Source: Salvia splendens (Eukaryota; Streptophyta; Magnoliopsida; Lamiales; Lamiaceae). From it: a stretch of DNA of 64,000 nt. The notes below the pieces were generated by a model, which ran no database searches, was not told where the DNA came from, and saw nothing but the letters and a program-made list of their open reading frames with translations. Below, one piece after another: positions 10,625-22,730 of the stretch (the first letter of the stretch is position 1; each line of letters begins with the position of its first letter). The position numbers and the translations under genes are program-made. The stretch spans positions 12,013,901 to 12,077,900 of the forward strand of contig NC_056042.1 of the NCBI RefSeq assembly GCF_004379255.2. Reading direction: 5' to 3'.

Positions 10625-11200
10625 GATAAGTAATTTTTTTAGGCCATTCACATGATGAAGCCTCCTGCCAATTGCTAGCCAAAGATCAAGCACCAACAGA
10701 ACTATGCCAATGCCTACGACTGCGGTGCACAATCGTCCGAGAGGAGGGATAAGCTGGAGGAGAGGCGGCCAATCATGCACATGATGAAGCCTACTACTGA
10801 GCATTGCCTGCCAAAGATCGGAAACAATCAGAGCCATGCCCATGCCTACTCCGATGGAAACCACCTCGCGCAAACTTCCGAGATGAGGTACGAGGAGGAG
10901 GAGAGGCGGCCAACCATGCACATGATAAAGCCTGCTACTGAGCAATGCTTGCCAAAGATCGGCAACAATCAGAGCTATGCCATTGCCTACGATTGCGGCG
11001 CGCAATCGTCGTAGAGGAGGGACAAGCTGGAGGAGAGGCGGCCAATCATGCACTTGAGGAAGCCTCCTACCGAGCAATGCTTGCCAAAGATCGGCAACAA
11101 TCAGAGTTATGCCAATGCCTACACCACCAATAACCACCCCATGCAATCCTCTGAGTACGAGGAGAAGTGGCGGCCAACCATGCACTGGTGATGAAGCCTC
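10625..11200. repeat. Four-copy coding-length tandem repeat (132/141/132 bp)
   Basis: The marker CCAAAGATC recurs at 10679, 10811, 10952 and 11084, spacings of 132, 141 and 132 bp, all multiples of three. The minus strand is open for 220 codons across all copies (10619-11281), giving a hydrophobic repeat with VHDWPPLLQL, a Gly/Val/Ile run and LIVADLWQALL. The plus strand is also open for long stretches, giving RRPTMHMIKPATEQCLPKIG. I cannot tell which strand, if any, is coding and know no family for either. The array ends at the solo LTR starting at 11201. Confidence 0.7.
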
Positions 11201-12110
11201 TGTCGGGGTTTGGAGCGGGAAATTTTGCAGAACAAATAAATCGGCAAATATGATTAGATTATCACTATTCGTGCGATTCAATCAGATTGCATGCTAGGAA
11301 CTAATATAGTTCATGCATAAGGAATATAAACCCTGATTCATGAATTCTCCGAATAGAAGATTATGCCGTTAAGATTCAATGAACTGAAATTGATAGCTTA
11401 CTTCTCCACGTGAACACCGTAGGTTCTCAACCATATATAATCTAGCATGTTTTTTAAACACTAGTTTTTATCTTTGGGTAGGTAAAGCTTATCAAAATGA
11501 AAGGACTTATATCTGGTCTCTCTAGCCTAATCTCTTAATATAGAGTTTTGTATAAGGCTTGTGAATCTATGGAAGATGGACTTTGGCCAATATTAAGCTT
11601 TCACTAATTAAATTGAAATTCAATTTAATTCAAGTCTAAATTAAATTTATAATAAGCCATTATAGTGAAATAATATTGATTGTTCGTACAATATGAAATT
11701 ACGAAAAATTTAAGGTTTCCTTATTAATTTAATTACTTCTCGTGTTTAAGATATATATACATTAATTAATTCTAAGACTGTCATTTGACTTTTTAATTAA
11801 TTAACCACAAAGTGGTATAGTTCAGAAACTTTATTCGTTATTTGTGGAATAAATTGCAACGGACCAGTTTCATGAATGACAAATTTTATTTCCGAACACC
11901 ACTTGAGGATATTATCAAATTGGATTCGCCTGACCCATGATCCTTTGCAATAACAAGACTAGCACCTCTAGATAATGATTACCACTACCCAACATATCAG
12001 GTTTCTAGGGTTGTGAAAGATTGATATATCAAGGCAATGAAAGTAACCAAAATATTATGTTTAATGTTATATCAACAATGATTAATAAACTAACACCACC
12101 AAAACCTCAT
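11201..12110 (-). mobile_element. Truncated solo LTR related to Copia-B
   Basis: On the minus strand this aligns by eye to the last 900 bp of the Copia-B LTR (17780-19240). Shared landmarks in the same order are GTTGATATAACATT, GGGTAGTGGT, CTAGAGGTGCTAGT, TTGATAATATCCTCAAG, CACGTGGAGAAG, GAATTCATGAAT, CTAGCATGCAAT and the terminal CTCCAAACCCC followed by GACA. The 5' part of the LTR is missing. It is a clearly diverged, older member of the family. Confidence 0.75.
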
Positions 12111-12686
12111 TTTTCAGGAAATAGCCAAGAAATATACATTTTTTAATTTTGAAAAGTCTTCTCTCTAAAGAAGTGGTACTCATTCTCCACGAACAATACT
12201 TTTAATTATCTTTTCTTTCTATCTCTCTCTTACTTTACCAATTGTGCATTAAAATCAATGTCCAAACCAATAGTGCATATTTTTAGCAAGAAAATGGAAA
12301 CAACATTGCCTGTTAAAAGTAAGAATCATCAGACAACATAGGATTGAGGTTAGGAACACTGTAAACAAACAAATAAGTATATTCCGAGGGTTATGCACTA
12401 TAATGTCCCTTTTTTTTGGAGAAGATGGAAATTTGATCCCACTACAAAATGACAGAAACAAAAAAGGGGGAGGGGATATGAGGATTTTACACTTCATCAA
12501 AATGCAACAACAATTAATGCTAGAGTTGTATGTTATCAGAATTTGGATTTTCCAGCTCCATTCCTCACAGCAAAAATCATGAAATGAGGAACAGGGGTGC
12601 CAATGTATTATTGCATCTAACTAGTCAGAGAGCGAGCAAAGAACGACCGGAAGAAATTGAGTCCTAGGAGAATCGGGTTTGGGAGT
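12111..12686. other. Intergenic, probably eIF4B 3' flank and 3' UTR
   Basis: A+T-rich sequence between the solo LTR relic and the eIF4B stop codon. The part nearest 12687 should be the eIF4B 3' UTR on the minus strand. No firm polyadenylation signal could be chosen. Nothing else recognised. Confidence 0.4.
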
Positions 12687-15600
12687 TCACCACCTCGACC
12701 CTGACCTACCAAATGACACAAGAAGCACTGCGATCAATCGTGTGTTATATATCACCACAAATTATATTATATGGGAAGATCTATCCTAACTCGGAGATCA
12801 TATGAGTTCACACTTCAGCAAAAGTGAAGAATTATAATATACGTGTAAGAAGATCCTTAGCATGACGAGTGGAAATCACGAGGTAGCATAGAGTGTCCCG
12901 ATATCATAGAGACTTGTGTGGACTAGTATTTCAGGCATTATTGACATACCAGTAGATGTCCCGTGCAAACAACCCACTAGAAGCTCAGTTATATAAAATA
13001 TATCTACGCAAGTGAGAATCGTAGTGCGGAAAACAAAAACACCTTCATCTAAGGCATGTTTTCCAACAAAGAAAATCCAAATGTATGGAAATCCAAAAGG
13101 ACTACAACAAAGACAAATCATTTTTAAATGATGCCATTTCTCTTACTCGTTGATTGCAAACAGATAGTTAATAAACGCCAAAAATATGATACACATCAAG
13201 AGTTAGAAGTCTCTTTTTAATTGTTAGAAGCCTTAGAAGTCTCTCTTTAAATGCTAGAAGTCTATACTCTACCTTTTAATATTGTCTATATTTAGTCTTT
13301 TTGACAGTCATATCAATAAGTCCCTTGAGGTTCGAGAAGGAGGTTAAGTCTTGAATTTAGTACAAGGCCAGTAATATACCGTAGGGTCCTCGCCTCTATT
13401 GTCTAACACACTATCCAAAATATATTCATCAGCCAACATCAACAAAGGAAAATTTTCAAGAAGCTCCAAAAGACTTATAGTATCAGAGCTGTCGCAATTA
13501 ATAGCAAGTGCAGGAGAAAGTATGAAATACAGAAAAATCTAAAGAGACATTACCTGTCGACATCTCTGCTGCCTGAAAATACTCTGCCTCCACTTCCTTG
13601 AAAATATCTTCTGTCGTCACTTGGTCTTGCCCATGAATTCACAGAGCCGCGTGAACGAGGCCTTTCATTGCCATCTATAGATCTGGGCTCTTGATATGAT
13701 CTATCTGTGTAAGAAGCTTTCTGAGAATAGGAAGATCTGTTCTCTTCATAGGCTCCCTGCCTCGAATGGGGTCTTTCATTAAACCCAGCTTCAGGATCTT
13801 CATGCGCCTCAGGTTGAAAAGGAGGTCTCTCAGCAAAGCCAGCTCTTGAATCCTCGTATGCACCTGGACGAGATGGAGGTCTCTCTTGATAGCCTTCATA
13901 TTGTCCAGGCGCAGAAGGAGGCCTGTCATGAAAGTTGGATCTACCCTCATATGATCCGGTTCGAGAAGGAGGTCTGTCATTAAAGCCAGCACCCCGAACA
14001 GCTCCAGGGCTTTGCCTCTCAAAATTTCTTTGACTATAGCGAACTTTGTCATCCAACTGAGAGACCAGAAGTTCCAACTCCTGCTCCTTTTTATGTATTT
14101 GATCTTGCACACCAGCTTGTTCTTCACTAGTTTTTTGCAGCAATTCCTTTTTCAGTTGCTCAATTTCTTCCTTCAGATTTTTCTCTTTTTCTGCCTCAGG
14201 CCTGAAAATACCATCTCTTAAGCTTTTACTATTTTAATTTTTTTCAGTATCACTATAGGTAAAAGAGGTAACACCAATTTCGCCAATATAGATAGAAACC
14301 AAGTTACCCAATCAAGTACTATCAAGAGCATGAATTAAATGATACCAGAATAGTCTACAACTTCTCTCATATCACAATAAGAAACCAAGTTACCCAATCA
14401 AGTACTAGCTTTGCACTTTTGTATGACCACTGTAGCAACTGGCATTGTCATCTCGGAGTTAATGTAATATATGCTCCGTTCTGGATATAGATTTACAAAA
14501 TGGATTTCAAGACATGCTATTTTTTTATCGAATGTATACAGATATTAAAGTTACCAAAGTTAACTTCTTCACTATATAGATATTTCCTCCTCAGTATCAT
14601 TGCATTTATATGTAAATTCGCTGAATACACATCACTACATCAGTAATTAATAACCAAATTCTAATATGACAACTAAACTCTTAAGGACTTAAAAATACTC
14701 ACATACTCCTAACGGGCTGCACCATTGCAATAGCTTGAAATGCATATTAACTTCCCTTCTATAGCTTACTAAACTCCCAAGTTCTCAATAAGATACGTCA
14801 ATTTATTTCCAAATTTTAACATTTAGTCAAATATTCTAGTTGTCTCTATCAGATATCAATGAATGACTCAACAAACCAAATGAAAAGTTTGGCCGCGAAA
14901 AAGATCAAAATTTGTGGCAATTCCTCTATGATCCGAAACAACAGAGATCATTTGTTCAACAAAACCCCTTAAGTTGTCCCAAGCCCAACAGCCCTTCTCC
15001 ATCATTATCATTCCAAACAAAGCCCTACCCGTAAAATTCACAATATTTCAACGGCCCTTCCCCATGCTTGAACTTATCACACCAAAATAGACATTAACTA
15101 ACAAACAATTTCCACGTCATCACAACCCAAGAAACCACACCTTTCCAAAATAACATAACAGCAACGAAACACATTGCAAAACTAACTACTACCTGTTCAC
15201 ACGTCGGTCCAACTTGAGATCAATCTTCCTCCAATCCAGGCCCTTCTCCTCCAGCATAACTTCTCTAGGCTTGGCATCCCCGAACGGATTTACTTTCGGT
15301 CTCTGCCTCATTACAGCTTCACCCAGTGAAGGAGGCGCCTCCGACCTGCTCGACTGCGGAGTCTCCGGCCTACTCGACTGCGAACTTGTGGGCCTACTCC
15401 CACCACTAACCGATTGCTTCTTGTCTGCAACATCTGAGTCCATCTTCTTCCAATCCAACCCTTTCTCCGCCAGCACTTCCTCCCTTGGCCTCGCCGCCCC
15501 AAAAGGATTCGGCTTGTTAACCTTTACCCCCTCCACACCCTCAATTTTAGGCGAACTCAAACTCAAACTGGGATTTTGCTCACTCCGAGACCCGAAGCTC

Positions 15601-16223
15601 TCATTCCGGGCCCAACGATCAGTCTCGGGCCTAGAGCCAAAGCTCGAATTTCTCGGCTGTGACACAGGCTTCTTCATAGACGCCCAATTGTCCACATCAT
15701 CGGCACGCGACGCACCCCCAAGTGGGCTGTACTTGCCAGAAACCCTAGATTCGCGCGAATCGTGATCCGGCAGGGCAGTTTGCTTCTTCATCGACCCCCA
15801 ATTATCCACCTCATCAGCTCGCGAAGGCTGATCGAACTCCGAAACCCTAGGTTGCTGCCTCCACCCATCATCCTCAAATCCATAAGATTTCCGGCCCTCA
15901 AACTCCCTCCGGCCCGAATTAGACCCGTAATTGGAGAACCCGCCGCCCAATCTGCCGTGCTGCATTTCCTCCGCCGACCGCTCCTTCGGCCCCGTCGGGA
16001 GGCGGAGCATTTCCTCCGGCGTCAGGCCGTGGCCCTGGGACGGCATAACCCTGAATTCCTGTAGAGTCATCTTCGTCTTCTTCTTCTGCTTGGCTGTGCT
16101 CACGCCTTCCTTCAGGCTGGGAAAACTGCCAGCGGCCGCCTTCTCCTCGGCTTCTCGCTGCTCGGCCTCCTCCCTCTCGGTCTCGGCAGCCCAGGCGCCG
16201 ATTCCCCATGGCGATTTCGACAT
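12687..16223 (-). CDS. EIF4B: Plant eukaryotic translation initiation factor 4B
   Basis: The one clear host gene. eIF4B is a cytoplasmic RNA-binding factor that stimulates the eIF4A helicase in eIF4F-dependent initiation. Inferred exons (minus): 16223-15193, 14201-13554, 12705-12687, with GT-AG introns of 991 and 848 bp, both phase 2, giving 565 residues, close to known plant eIF4B proteins. Visible features: SKSPWGIGAWA start, FPSLKE at about 34-39, MTLQEF then LTPEEMLRLPTGP and EEMQHGRLGGGFSNYG (about 52-100). Two copies of NPFGxAxPREExLxEKGLDW lie at about 239 and 312, followed by a charged coiled coil at 344-400 and five RPPSxxGxYE-like repeats from about 415. It ends WARPSDDRRYFQGSGG...RDVDRSGSRW. 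The ATG at 16221-16223 is chosen because MSKSPWG matches the family start. The 19-nt last exon is inferred from frame and splice sites only. Confidence 0.92.
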
Positions 16224-16302
16224 TTTCTCCAAAGATCTCTCGCAATTAAATGTGAATTTTGTTTAGTTTCCTTTTTTTCTCGTTTCCCCCAAAATCGGCA
16301 AG

Positions 16303-16313
16303 TTTAAATATAG
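16303..16313 (-). promoter_or_regulatory. TATA-like box of eIF4B
   Basis: Minus-strand CTATATTTAAA lies about 80 bp upstream of the eIF4B ATG, a reasonable core-promoter position with a short 5' UTR. Only about 37 bp separate it from the copia LTR at 16350, so upstream control sequences now lie 14.5 kb away beyond 30904. Confidence 0.45.
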
Positions 16314-16349
16314 AAAGACGAGATGAAAATGAATAAAGGAATTGTACTC

Positions 16350-16592
16350 TGTTGAAAGAAAGAATCCAACAGAATAATCTAAAGTAGAAAACACAATCAA
16401 ATCAACATTAATCAATTTGCATTCATTAGAATTATTCTGTATTTATTAGAATTATTCTGTGAGATCTTACCTTGTACAAAACATGTGAGCCTCTATTTAA
16501 AAAGAAGTAGTATCAATGATCAACACAAGACGAAATACCACTAACATTCTCTCTACTCGTTTCTTCCCTTATGCCCAATATCAAATTCAAGA
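16350..16592 (+). repeat. Copia-1 5' LTR
   Basis: 243-bp LTR, TGTTGAAAG... to ...ATTCAAGA. Contains a TATA-like CTATTTAAA near 16493. The 3' end is GA rather than CA. The TSD and the abutting primer-binding site both fix this boundary. Confidence 0.94.
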
Positions 16593-16607
16593 TGGTATCA
16601 GAACAGG
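16593..16607 (+). other. Copia-1 primer-binding site
   Basis: TGGTATCAGAACAGG immediately after the 5' LTR, matching the initiator tRNA-Met 3' end with one difference from the usual TGGTATCAGAGC. Confidence 0.9.
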
Positions 16608-16633
16608 GGTGAGACTCAGAGAAGTCTCATCAA

Positions 16634-17779
16634 TGTCTCGGAACCAATCCCAAGTCAAAAAAGGCCTAAATCCGGCAGACACTGTTCAAAGCCATATCGG
16701 AATCCGACGACAACCAAACCCCAAAACCAACCGAAACTGAGCAATTCGCTCGATTATTTGCTGAGTTCATGCGCACCAGCATCGCACAAACCCAGCAACT
16801 TATACCAACCACACCAAATCAAACAGAACCCAAAATCGAAACCCAGAAAATCAATACCTCACCACTACTGATTGGAACCAAACTCAATGGCGAGAATTAC
16901 TCGCTCTGGACCATCCACATGATGGCGGCAATAAGCGGGAGGGGAATGGCGTCTCACATCACTGGAGTTCCAGCCCCTCCAGCAAAAACCGATCCAGCCT
17001 TCGGGAGATGGCAACAAGGAGATCACTGCGTGTTCACGTGGTTAATACAGAACTTAGAGCAAAAATTGGTAAATCGGGTGTCTCAATACCCAACAGCTAG
17101 AGACGTGTGGAAAAGTTTAGAGGTCACATATGCAAGCGGAGGAGACAAAATTCAAGTATACGACCTGATCACAAGAGCGAACAGATTGAAGCAGACGGAT
17201 GAATCCTTGGAGGATATATGGACAATCCTCAATGACCTATGGGTCTCCATCGATCAGAAATAGCCTAACCGGATGAAACATCCAGAGGACATCGATATCT
17301 ATAACGCCGAGAAAGAAGAACAGAGATTATACCAATTGTTAGTAGCATTGAACGATAGGTATGAAGGAATCAAAAAGGAGATACTCAGACTGGAACCATT
17401 TCCATCGGTGGAGGTAGCCTATGGAATCCTCCGGCGAGAGGACCCCAGGGCAAATATTTTGAAAACAGGGGATACTAGGGGGCTACACAGGGAGTCGCGG
17501 CTGGACTCATTGCGAGGCAGCCATGGATGAATCAATCCACCCACCGAAATCCCCCTCACCGAAGCGGCGGAACTGGCGGTGGCAACTGGAGCAGAAAGAC
17601 GGAAGAGGAAAAGCTGAAACTCACATGCACTCACTGCGGGAAAAAGAAACATACTCGAGACACATGTTTCGAACTCCACGGTTACCCGAAGTGGTGGGAG
17701 GAGCGCAAGTCCAAACCACCGATCCGAGGAGGAAGAGGAACAGTTGTCGTCGCATCTGGAGGAAGGGAACCAACCGCCA
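16634..17779 (+). pseudogene. Copia-1 gag, cut by the nested element
   Basis: Gag probably starts at the ATG at 16634 (MSRNQSQVKK...), shifts frame before 16735, then reads through 16769-17263 (LNGENYSLWTIHMM, VSQYPTARDVWKSLEVTY). An in-frame TAG at 17261-17263 is followed by the same frame to 17530, then a shift leads to 17527-17799 with zinc knuckle CTHCGKKKHTRDTC (CX2CX4HX4C) and HGYPKWWEE. The frame is interrupted at 17779 by the Copia-B insertion and resumes at 26992. Closely parallels Copia-2 gag. Confidence 0.9.
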
Positions 17780-19240
17780 TGTTAGGATTGAAATACTGAA
17801 AAGCATATTTCGAGCATGTTGCACGGATAGAATTGCTTGTATACAATAAACTCTACAATCCACTTTTAACCCAAGGCGAGAAGAATTAATTTTATCGCAT
17901 TGATGTTTGCTTGTGCATTTATAAGATGTATCTCAAATATTTAAATGTATAAGAAGCAAATAAGTCTAATTCTTTTGCATAGTAGACTGGTCGTGAACGA
18001 CGTTCACAGAAGGTGACGCAGTCGGTCCTTTGTAGAAGAGAAATAGAATTTCACAACCTAGATAGGCTTTGGCTACCTATCGTGAAAGGTTGCAGTGTCA
18101 GTCCGCATGTTTCCTTACCTTAGGAAATAAACGACACTGGTGTGGTATAGCACTGAAGGATCTAACAGTTGAGATAAGTCTTTCTTGCTATTTGCTGAAA
18201 AACGAGGTCTCGGTGATTGTTATTTCTTAATCATTGTTGATATAACATTGAGCATACGATATTAATTATGCACTACTTTGATTTATCAAATGGTGCGGAT
18301 TTTTCGCAATCCAAGAATCCTGATATCTTGGGTAGTGGTGATTAATGTCTAGAGGTGCTAGTATTGTTATTGCAATGAATCGTGTGCTGAGTAAGTCCAG
18401 TTTGATAATATCCTCAAGAGGTGTTCGAAAAAGGTTTTATTACTTAGAAACCCGGCCGGTTGAAATTTATTCCAGAATAATAAATAAAGATTTTGAACTA
18501 GAAAAAGATATTAATTAATTAAAGTCAAATAGCAGACTTAAATTAATTAATGGATATTTATATCTAAAACACGGGAAATAATAAATTAAAGAGGTAAAGC
18601 CCGGATTACTCGTAATTTGGGATTGGACGGGCAGTCAATATTATTATACTATAGTGGATGTTAATAATATTCTATTGGACTTGTATTAAATTGAGGCTCA
18701 AATTAATTAGTAAAAGTCCAACAGGTTTGGCCCAAGTCCAACCTCCATGGATCCCTAATCTGGCCCATCATAACTCTATATAAAGGAGACTAGATAGAAG
18801 ACAAAAGGAATTGATTTTAATGATAAAAATTCGTGCTCCCTCTCTCCAGGGAGTGGACGAAATTTTCAGTTTCACGGAACTGAAGTTCAGTCTTCTGCCT
18901 AGTTAAGTCCTTTCAATTCTGACAAGCTTTGCCCACCTAAAGGTCAGATTCTGAGTTCGGGATACAGATTAGAAGGTTCGTGGTTAAGTATGAAGAACAT
19001 CACGTGGAGAAGGCGCAAGCAATCGTCGATTCTTTAGAGAATCAGATCGGTAATTCTAAACCGTAGGAATTCATGAATTAAGGTTAAATTCCTTAAGCAT
19101 GAATCAATGTGCGTTCTAGCATGCAATTGATTGTTTAACATATGAATCAATTAATCCCATAATCAGTCAAATAGATCTGTAGATCTGATTTATTTGTTTA
19201 TGCATGTCTTCCGCTGTGCAAGGGGCTCCAAACCCCAGCA
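17780..19240 (+). repeat. Copia-B 5' LTR
   Basis: 1461-bp LTR from TGTTAGGATTG to AACCCCAGCA. Contains a TATA-like CTATATAAAGG near 18776, likely the retroelement promoter. A diverged relative is at 11201-12110. Confidence 0.92.
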
Positions 19241-20184
19241 ATTGGTATCAGAACCAATTTTTGGCTCTGATTATGTGGATTAATTTCATGTTATGTGAAT
19301 TGCATGATCTTATGTGTTTTCGTTGTTTGTTATATATTTATAATATGCATATTTCGAAAACCCTAGAACAAGATGTGGCGTTTTATAATGCGACGGGAAT
19401 TTGAATGTTTCAAATTTAATTTCGCATTTCTTTTTGATTTCTCATGTGTGATGATTATTTAGATTCATAATCTTGTAATCATTACATTCTTGTAACAATT
19501 TGATATTGTAATCATTGTTTTCTTGTAATGATTACATGGAATTCATCTTGTATTAAAAATTGGAATGTGAGAATCACGCCATGGAGGCTACTCGCTTTGG
19601 ATCACGAGGTAAATTTCGTTTGCGGAACACCAGCGTCGTACATACTGATCCAGAAGCGCTGCTGATCGAGTGGGGTTATCCGCAAGGCTTAGGACTATTG
19701 GCGGCTGCTGAAACGATGCAGCGGGGCTCGCAGCTGCGGAGATGATGCAGCGGCAATAAACACTGCAGGCAGCGACATATCCGAGCAGCGGCAGTTTGCG
19801 GTGATCATCACCAGCGGCAGCAGGGCGATCTCGTGCAGCTATAGCAGAAGCGCAGTAGGCTGGCCAAGCTGTGCGAATAGGGCTGTTCGAAGTGCTGTGA
19901 CGGTGGAGTTCCGATCAGCAATTGCGCGGGGTTCGAATTGAGTGGGAGCCATGGCTTCGGTGGTCTCCCGGACTCAACAAAATTTTCAAAATTAATTAGG
20001 GTTTCCTAACCCTTGGAATTAGTTTTGGAATAATCCAAAATTAGTTAGAGTTTCTAAACCCTAGGAATTAATTTTGGATAGCTTTCAAGATATGAATTAG
20101 AATATGATTTGAATACATCTTTACTTGGATTATCAAAAATTTAATATTTAATTAAAGTATAGATTAATGAGATATTTACCCTTA

Positions 20185-21400
20185 TTTTATGGATTTAGAT
20201 AGATTAAATTCTATCTAGATAAATCCTAGATAAATTTGGATAACAATAATTATTTTATTTTGTCTTATGGATTTATATAGATTTAATTTTACGTGAATAA
20301 ATCCTAGATAGACTAGATAAATAATTAATTATATTTGGATTTTATCCTCATTTTATGGATTTAGATATATTTAATTATATCTAGAGAAATCCTAGATAAA
20401 TTTGGATCAATAATTAAATCTATTTCTATCATTTGGATTTAGATAGATTTTATTCTATCTTGTTGAATCCTTGATTGACTAAGATAAATATTAATTAAGT
20501 TTATCCATATCTTGTAGATATTGATAGATCTATATCTATCTGGAATATATCTTAGTAGATTTGGATAATTAAAATCCATGTTTATCTTTATCTTGTGGAT
20601 ATTTATAGAATTAATTCTATTTAGAAAATATCCTAGTAGGTTTAGATAATTAAATGTATCTATATCTTATAGATATTGATAGATTTATATCTATTTAGAA
20701 TGTATCTTAAAAGATTTAGATAATTGTTAATCCAGTATTGTAATTATCTTTTGGATTTAAGATGGATTTAGTTCTATCTAGTTAAATCCTAGTTGAATTA
20801 ATTGATATTAATTCTAGTTATCCTATTTTTATGGATATAAATAGATTTATTTCTATTTAGAAAATATCCTAGATAAATTTAGATTAAGATAATACATGAT
20901 AATCCTTATCTAATTGGAATTTGATCAAGTTAATTTTATCTAGAATAAATCCTAATAGATAGTATGATATATTCTAGTTTCTTATTCAAATAATCTAAGA
21001 TTTTCTTAAATCTTAGAGAATTTGATAAAGTTAATTTTATCTAGAATAAATCCTAATAGATAATATGATATATTCTAGTTTCTTATTCAAATAATCTAAG
21101 ATTTTCTTAAATCTTAGAGTGATTGGATTTTATCTTCATCTTATGGATTTGGATAAATTTGTTTCTATCCTGAAATATCCTAGTATGATTTAGATTATGA
21201 TAATCCAAGATCAGTCTTATCTTGAATTTAAGGATTTGATTTTATTCTTATAAAATCTAGAATAATCCCAAAAAGGATTTAGATAGATTCAACTCTATCT
21301 AGATAAATCCTAAATTAATTTGGATAGTCATTATCCAAGATAAATTTATCAAATCCGAAATTCATATTTTTGATAAGATAAGGAATTAATAATTTATTTA
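20185..21400 (+). repeat. Diverged ~80-bp minisatellite in Copia-B leader
   Basis: About 13-15 degenerate units of 74-100 bp in A+T-rich sequence. Each has a core like GGATTTAGATAGATTTAATT, then CTATCTAGATAAATCCTAG, then a linker with TTTGGATAA. Unit starts fall near 20191, 20269, 20358, 20435, 20514, 20597, 20671, 20753 and 20833. One unit pair is a nearly exact 100-bp duplication (20920-21019 and 21020-21119). The two halves of the core are complementary (AGATAG/CTATCT), so each unit could fold. It lies between the primer-binding site and gag. Confidence 0.85.
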
Positions 21401-21633
21401 AATCTCCCTAGATTTATTAAATAATTTCAATAATTATCCAGTGTGATTAATTACCGTGAAGTAAATAGATTTATCTGTTTATTTGGTGTTAATCTGGTTT
21501 AAGTGGATTATCTGCCTTTTCTGCTTATGTGATAATTATGCAAAAACCATGTTTAAAATGACTAAGCGATAATTACAACAGTGTGTTGTATATGGTCTCC
21601 ATAAATTGGTCTATATATGAAGCAGTTTCTAAT

Positions 21634-22019
21634 ATTATCGCGACCCACCTTAGTGGGAGCAATAATCCTACGAAATAGCAAGTTCATAAGATTAGACTTC
21701 TTAATAGTAAATTGTTTAAACTAGAAGTGAGTTTCTAATATTATCGCGACCCACCCTAGTGGGAGCCATAATCCTGTGAAATTGCAAGTTCATGTGTTTA
21801 AACATATTTATAAGATAGCTATGGAATTTTGTTAATGGCGTACGACCTTCCCTAGAAGGAGTATCAAAACAGAAATAAAATTCCTAGATGCTAATATTTA
21901 GGGTAAAAGCTTAGGCAATATTTGGCGGCCATGCCACCTTAGTGGTCTCTGGACTATCCGTCAGTATTGCGACCAGGAAATTGTTGGAATCTGAATTTGT
22001 ATGACCTCCCTAGTACATA
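21634..22019 (+). other. Series of hairpins with CYTA tetraloops in Copia-B leader
   Basis: Five hairpin-like units near 21634-21666, 21740-21772, 21841-21863, 21930-21950 and 22000-22019. The first two read CCCAC-CTTA/CCTA-GTGGG with outer stems GC/GC and ATTAT/ATAAT. The third is TAC-ga-CCTTC-CCTA-GAAGG-a-GTA, a different stem with the same loop. The fourth is CCAC-CTTA-GTGG. The fifth has the loop context CCTCCCTAG with TATG/CATA outer pairs but a broken inner stem. Changed stems that keep pairing point to RNA structure, plausibly for packaging, dimerisation or translation control of the genomic RNA. Confidence 0.6.
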
Positions 22020-22131
22020 TTTTGGTTTTCACGGTTGCGAGATACATAAATTGTTTTGTGGTTGTTTGCGATTATGTATTAAGCATAGTATGTGATAAAT
22101 AGTTTTATTTCTTCTCAGCCAAATTCTTAAT

Positions 22132-22730
22132 AATGTCTGCGAACCTTAAAGAAATCAAACTCGAAGGCCAAAATTATGTAGACTGGAAATATTAAGTGGA
22201 TATGATTCTCATTGCTTAAAACTTAAAGTTTGTACTCACCAGTCATGTCCTCAATTTCCTCGACAAAATTCTATAAAGAAAATCCAAGAATGCATTTTAT
22301 GCATGTACTTGACAAGTTCTTTGAGATAGAAGGTCAAATTACTTTCTTTTAAGTAGTAAGACACGACTTGGTTTATACCGATGATAAAGGGATATCTAAT
22401 GAGGACGTTGTCCAAATTCTATTGGAACATCCAAAAGAGATAGAATGTTTTGATGAATCTTCTGATTCATTTACTCAAATAGTTTCTACACTCAGTTCAT
22501 CGCCAAATGTAATAGGAAGTGATTATTTGAAGGTTGTTACTGAAAAGTTGGAAACCTTCGGCATTGTATTCACTTTATTACTTTTGAAAGAAGATAACAT
22601 GATAGTTGACGAATTCATTAAGGCTGCATCTTTCCTATGTCTTAGTTCAATCGAACAGAAGACAAGCAATGGAAAGAGGGAAGAGCTGAATTGTCATCAA
22701 TGAAAGCTATAAAGGCAAGAAATATTTGGT
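22132..22730 (+). pseudogene. Copia-B gag relic
   Basis: Starts with an ATG at 22133 reading MSANLKEIKLEGQNYVDWKY, the typical copia gag start (KLxGxNYxxW), followed by a stop. An open stretch at 22368-22703 holds residues resembling the later gag region (IVSTLSSSPNVIGSDYLKVV). Too decayed for function. Confidence 0.6.

Noticed and set aside
17780..19240. Whole 16.3-30.9 kb considered as one long LTR element
   Set aside because: Two independent LTR pairs with different TSDs (TACTC and CGCCA) and a gag frame that resumes at 26992 show nesting.
20185..21400. Tandem units considered as a CRISPR-like or centromeric satellite array
   Set aside because: Units are diverged, have no spacer structure, lie inside a retroelement leader in a plant genome and are too few for a centromeric satellite.
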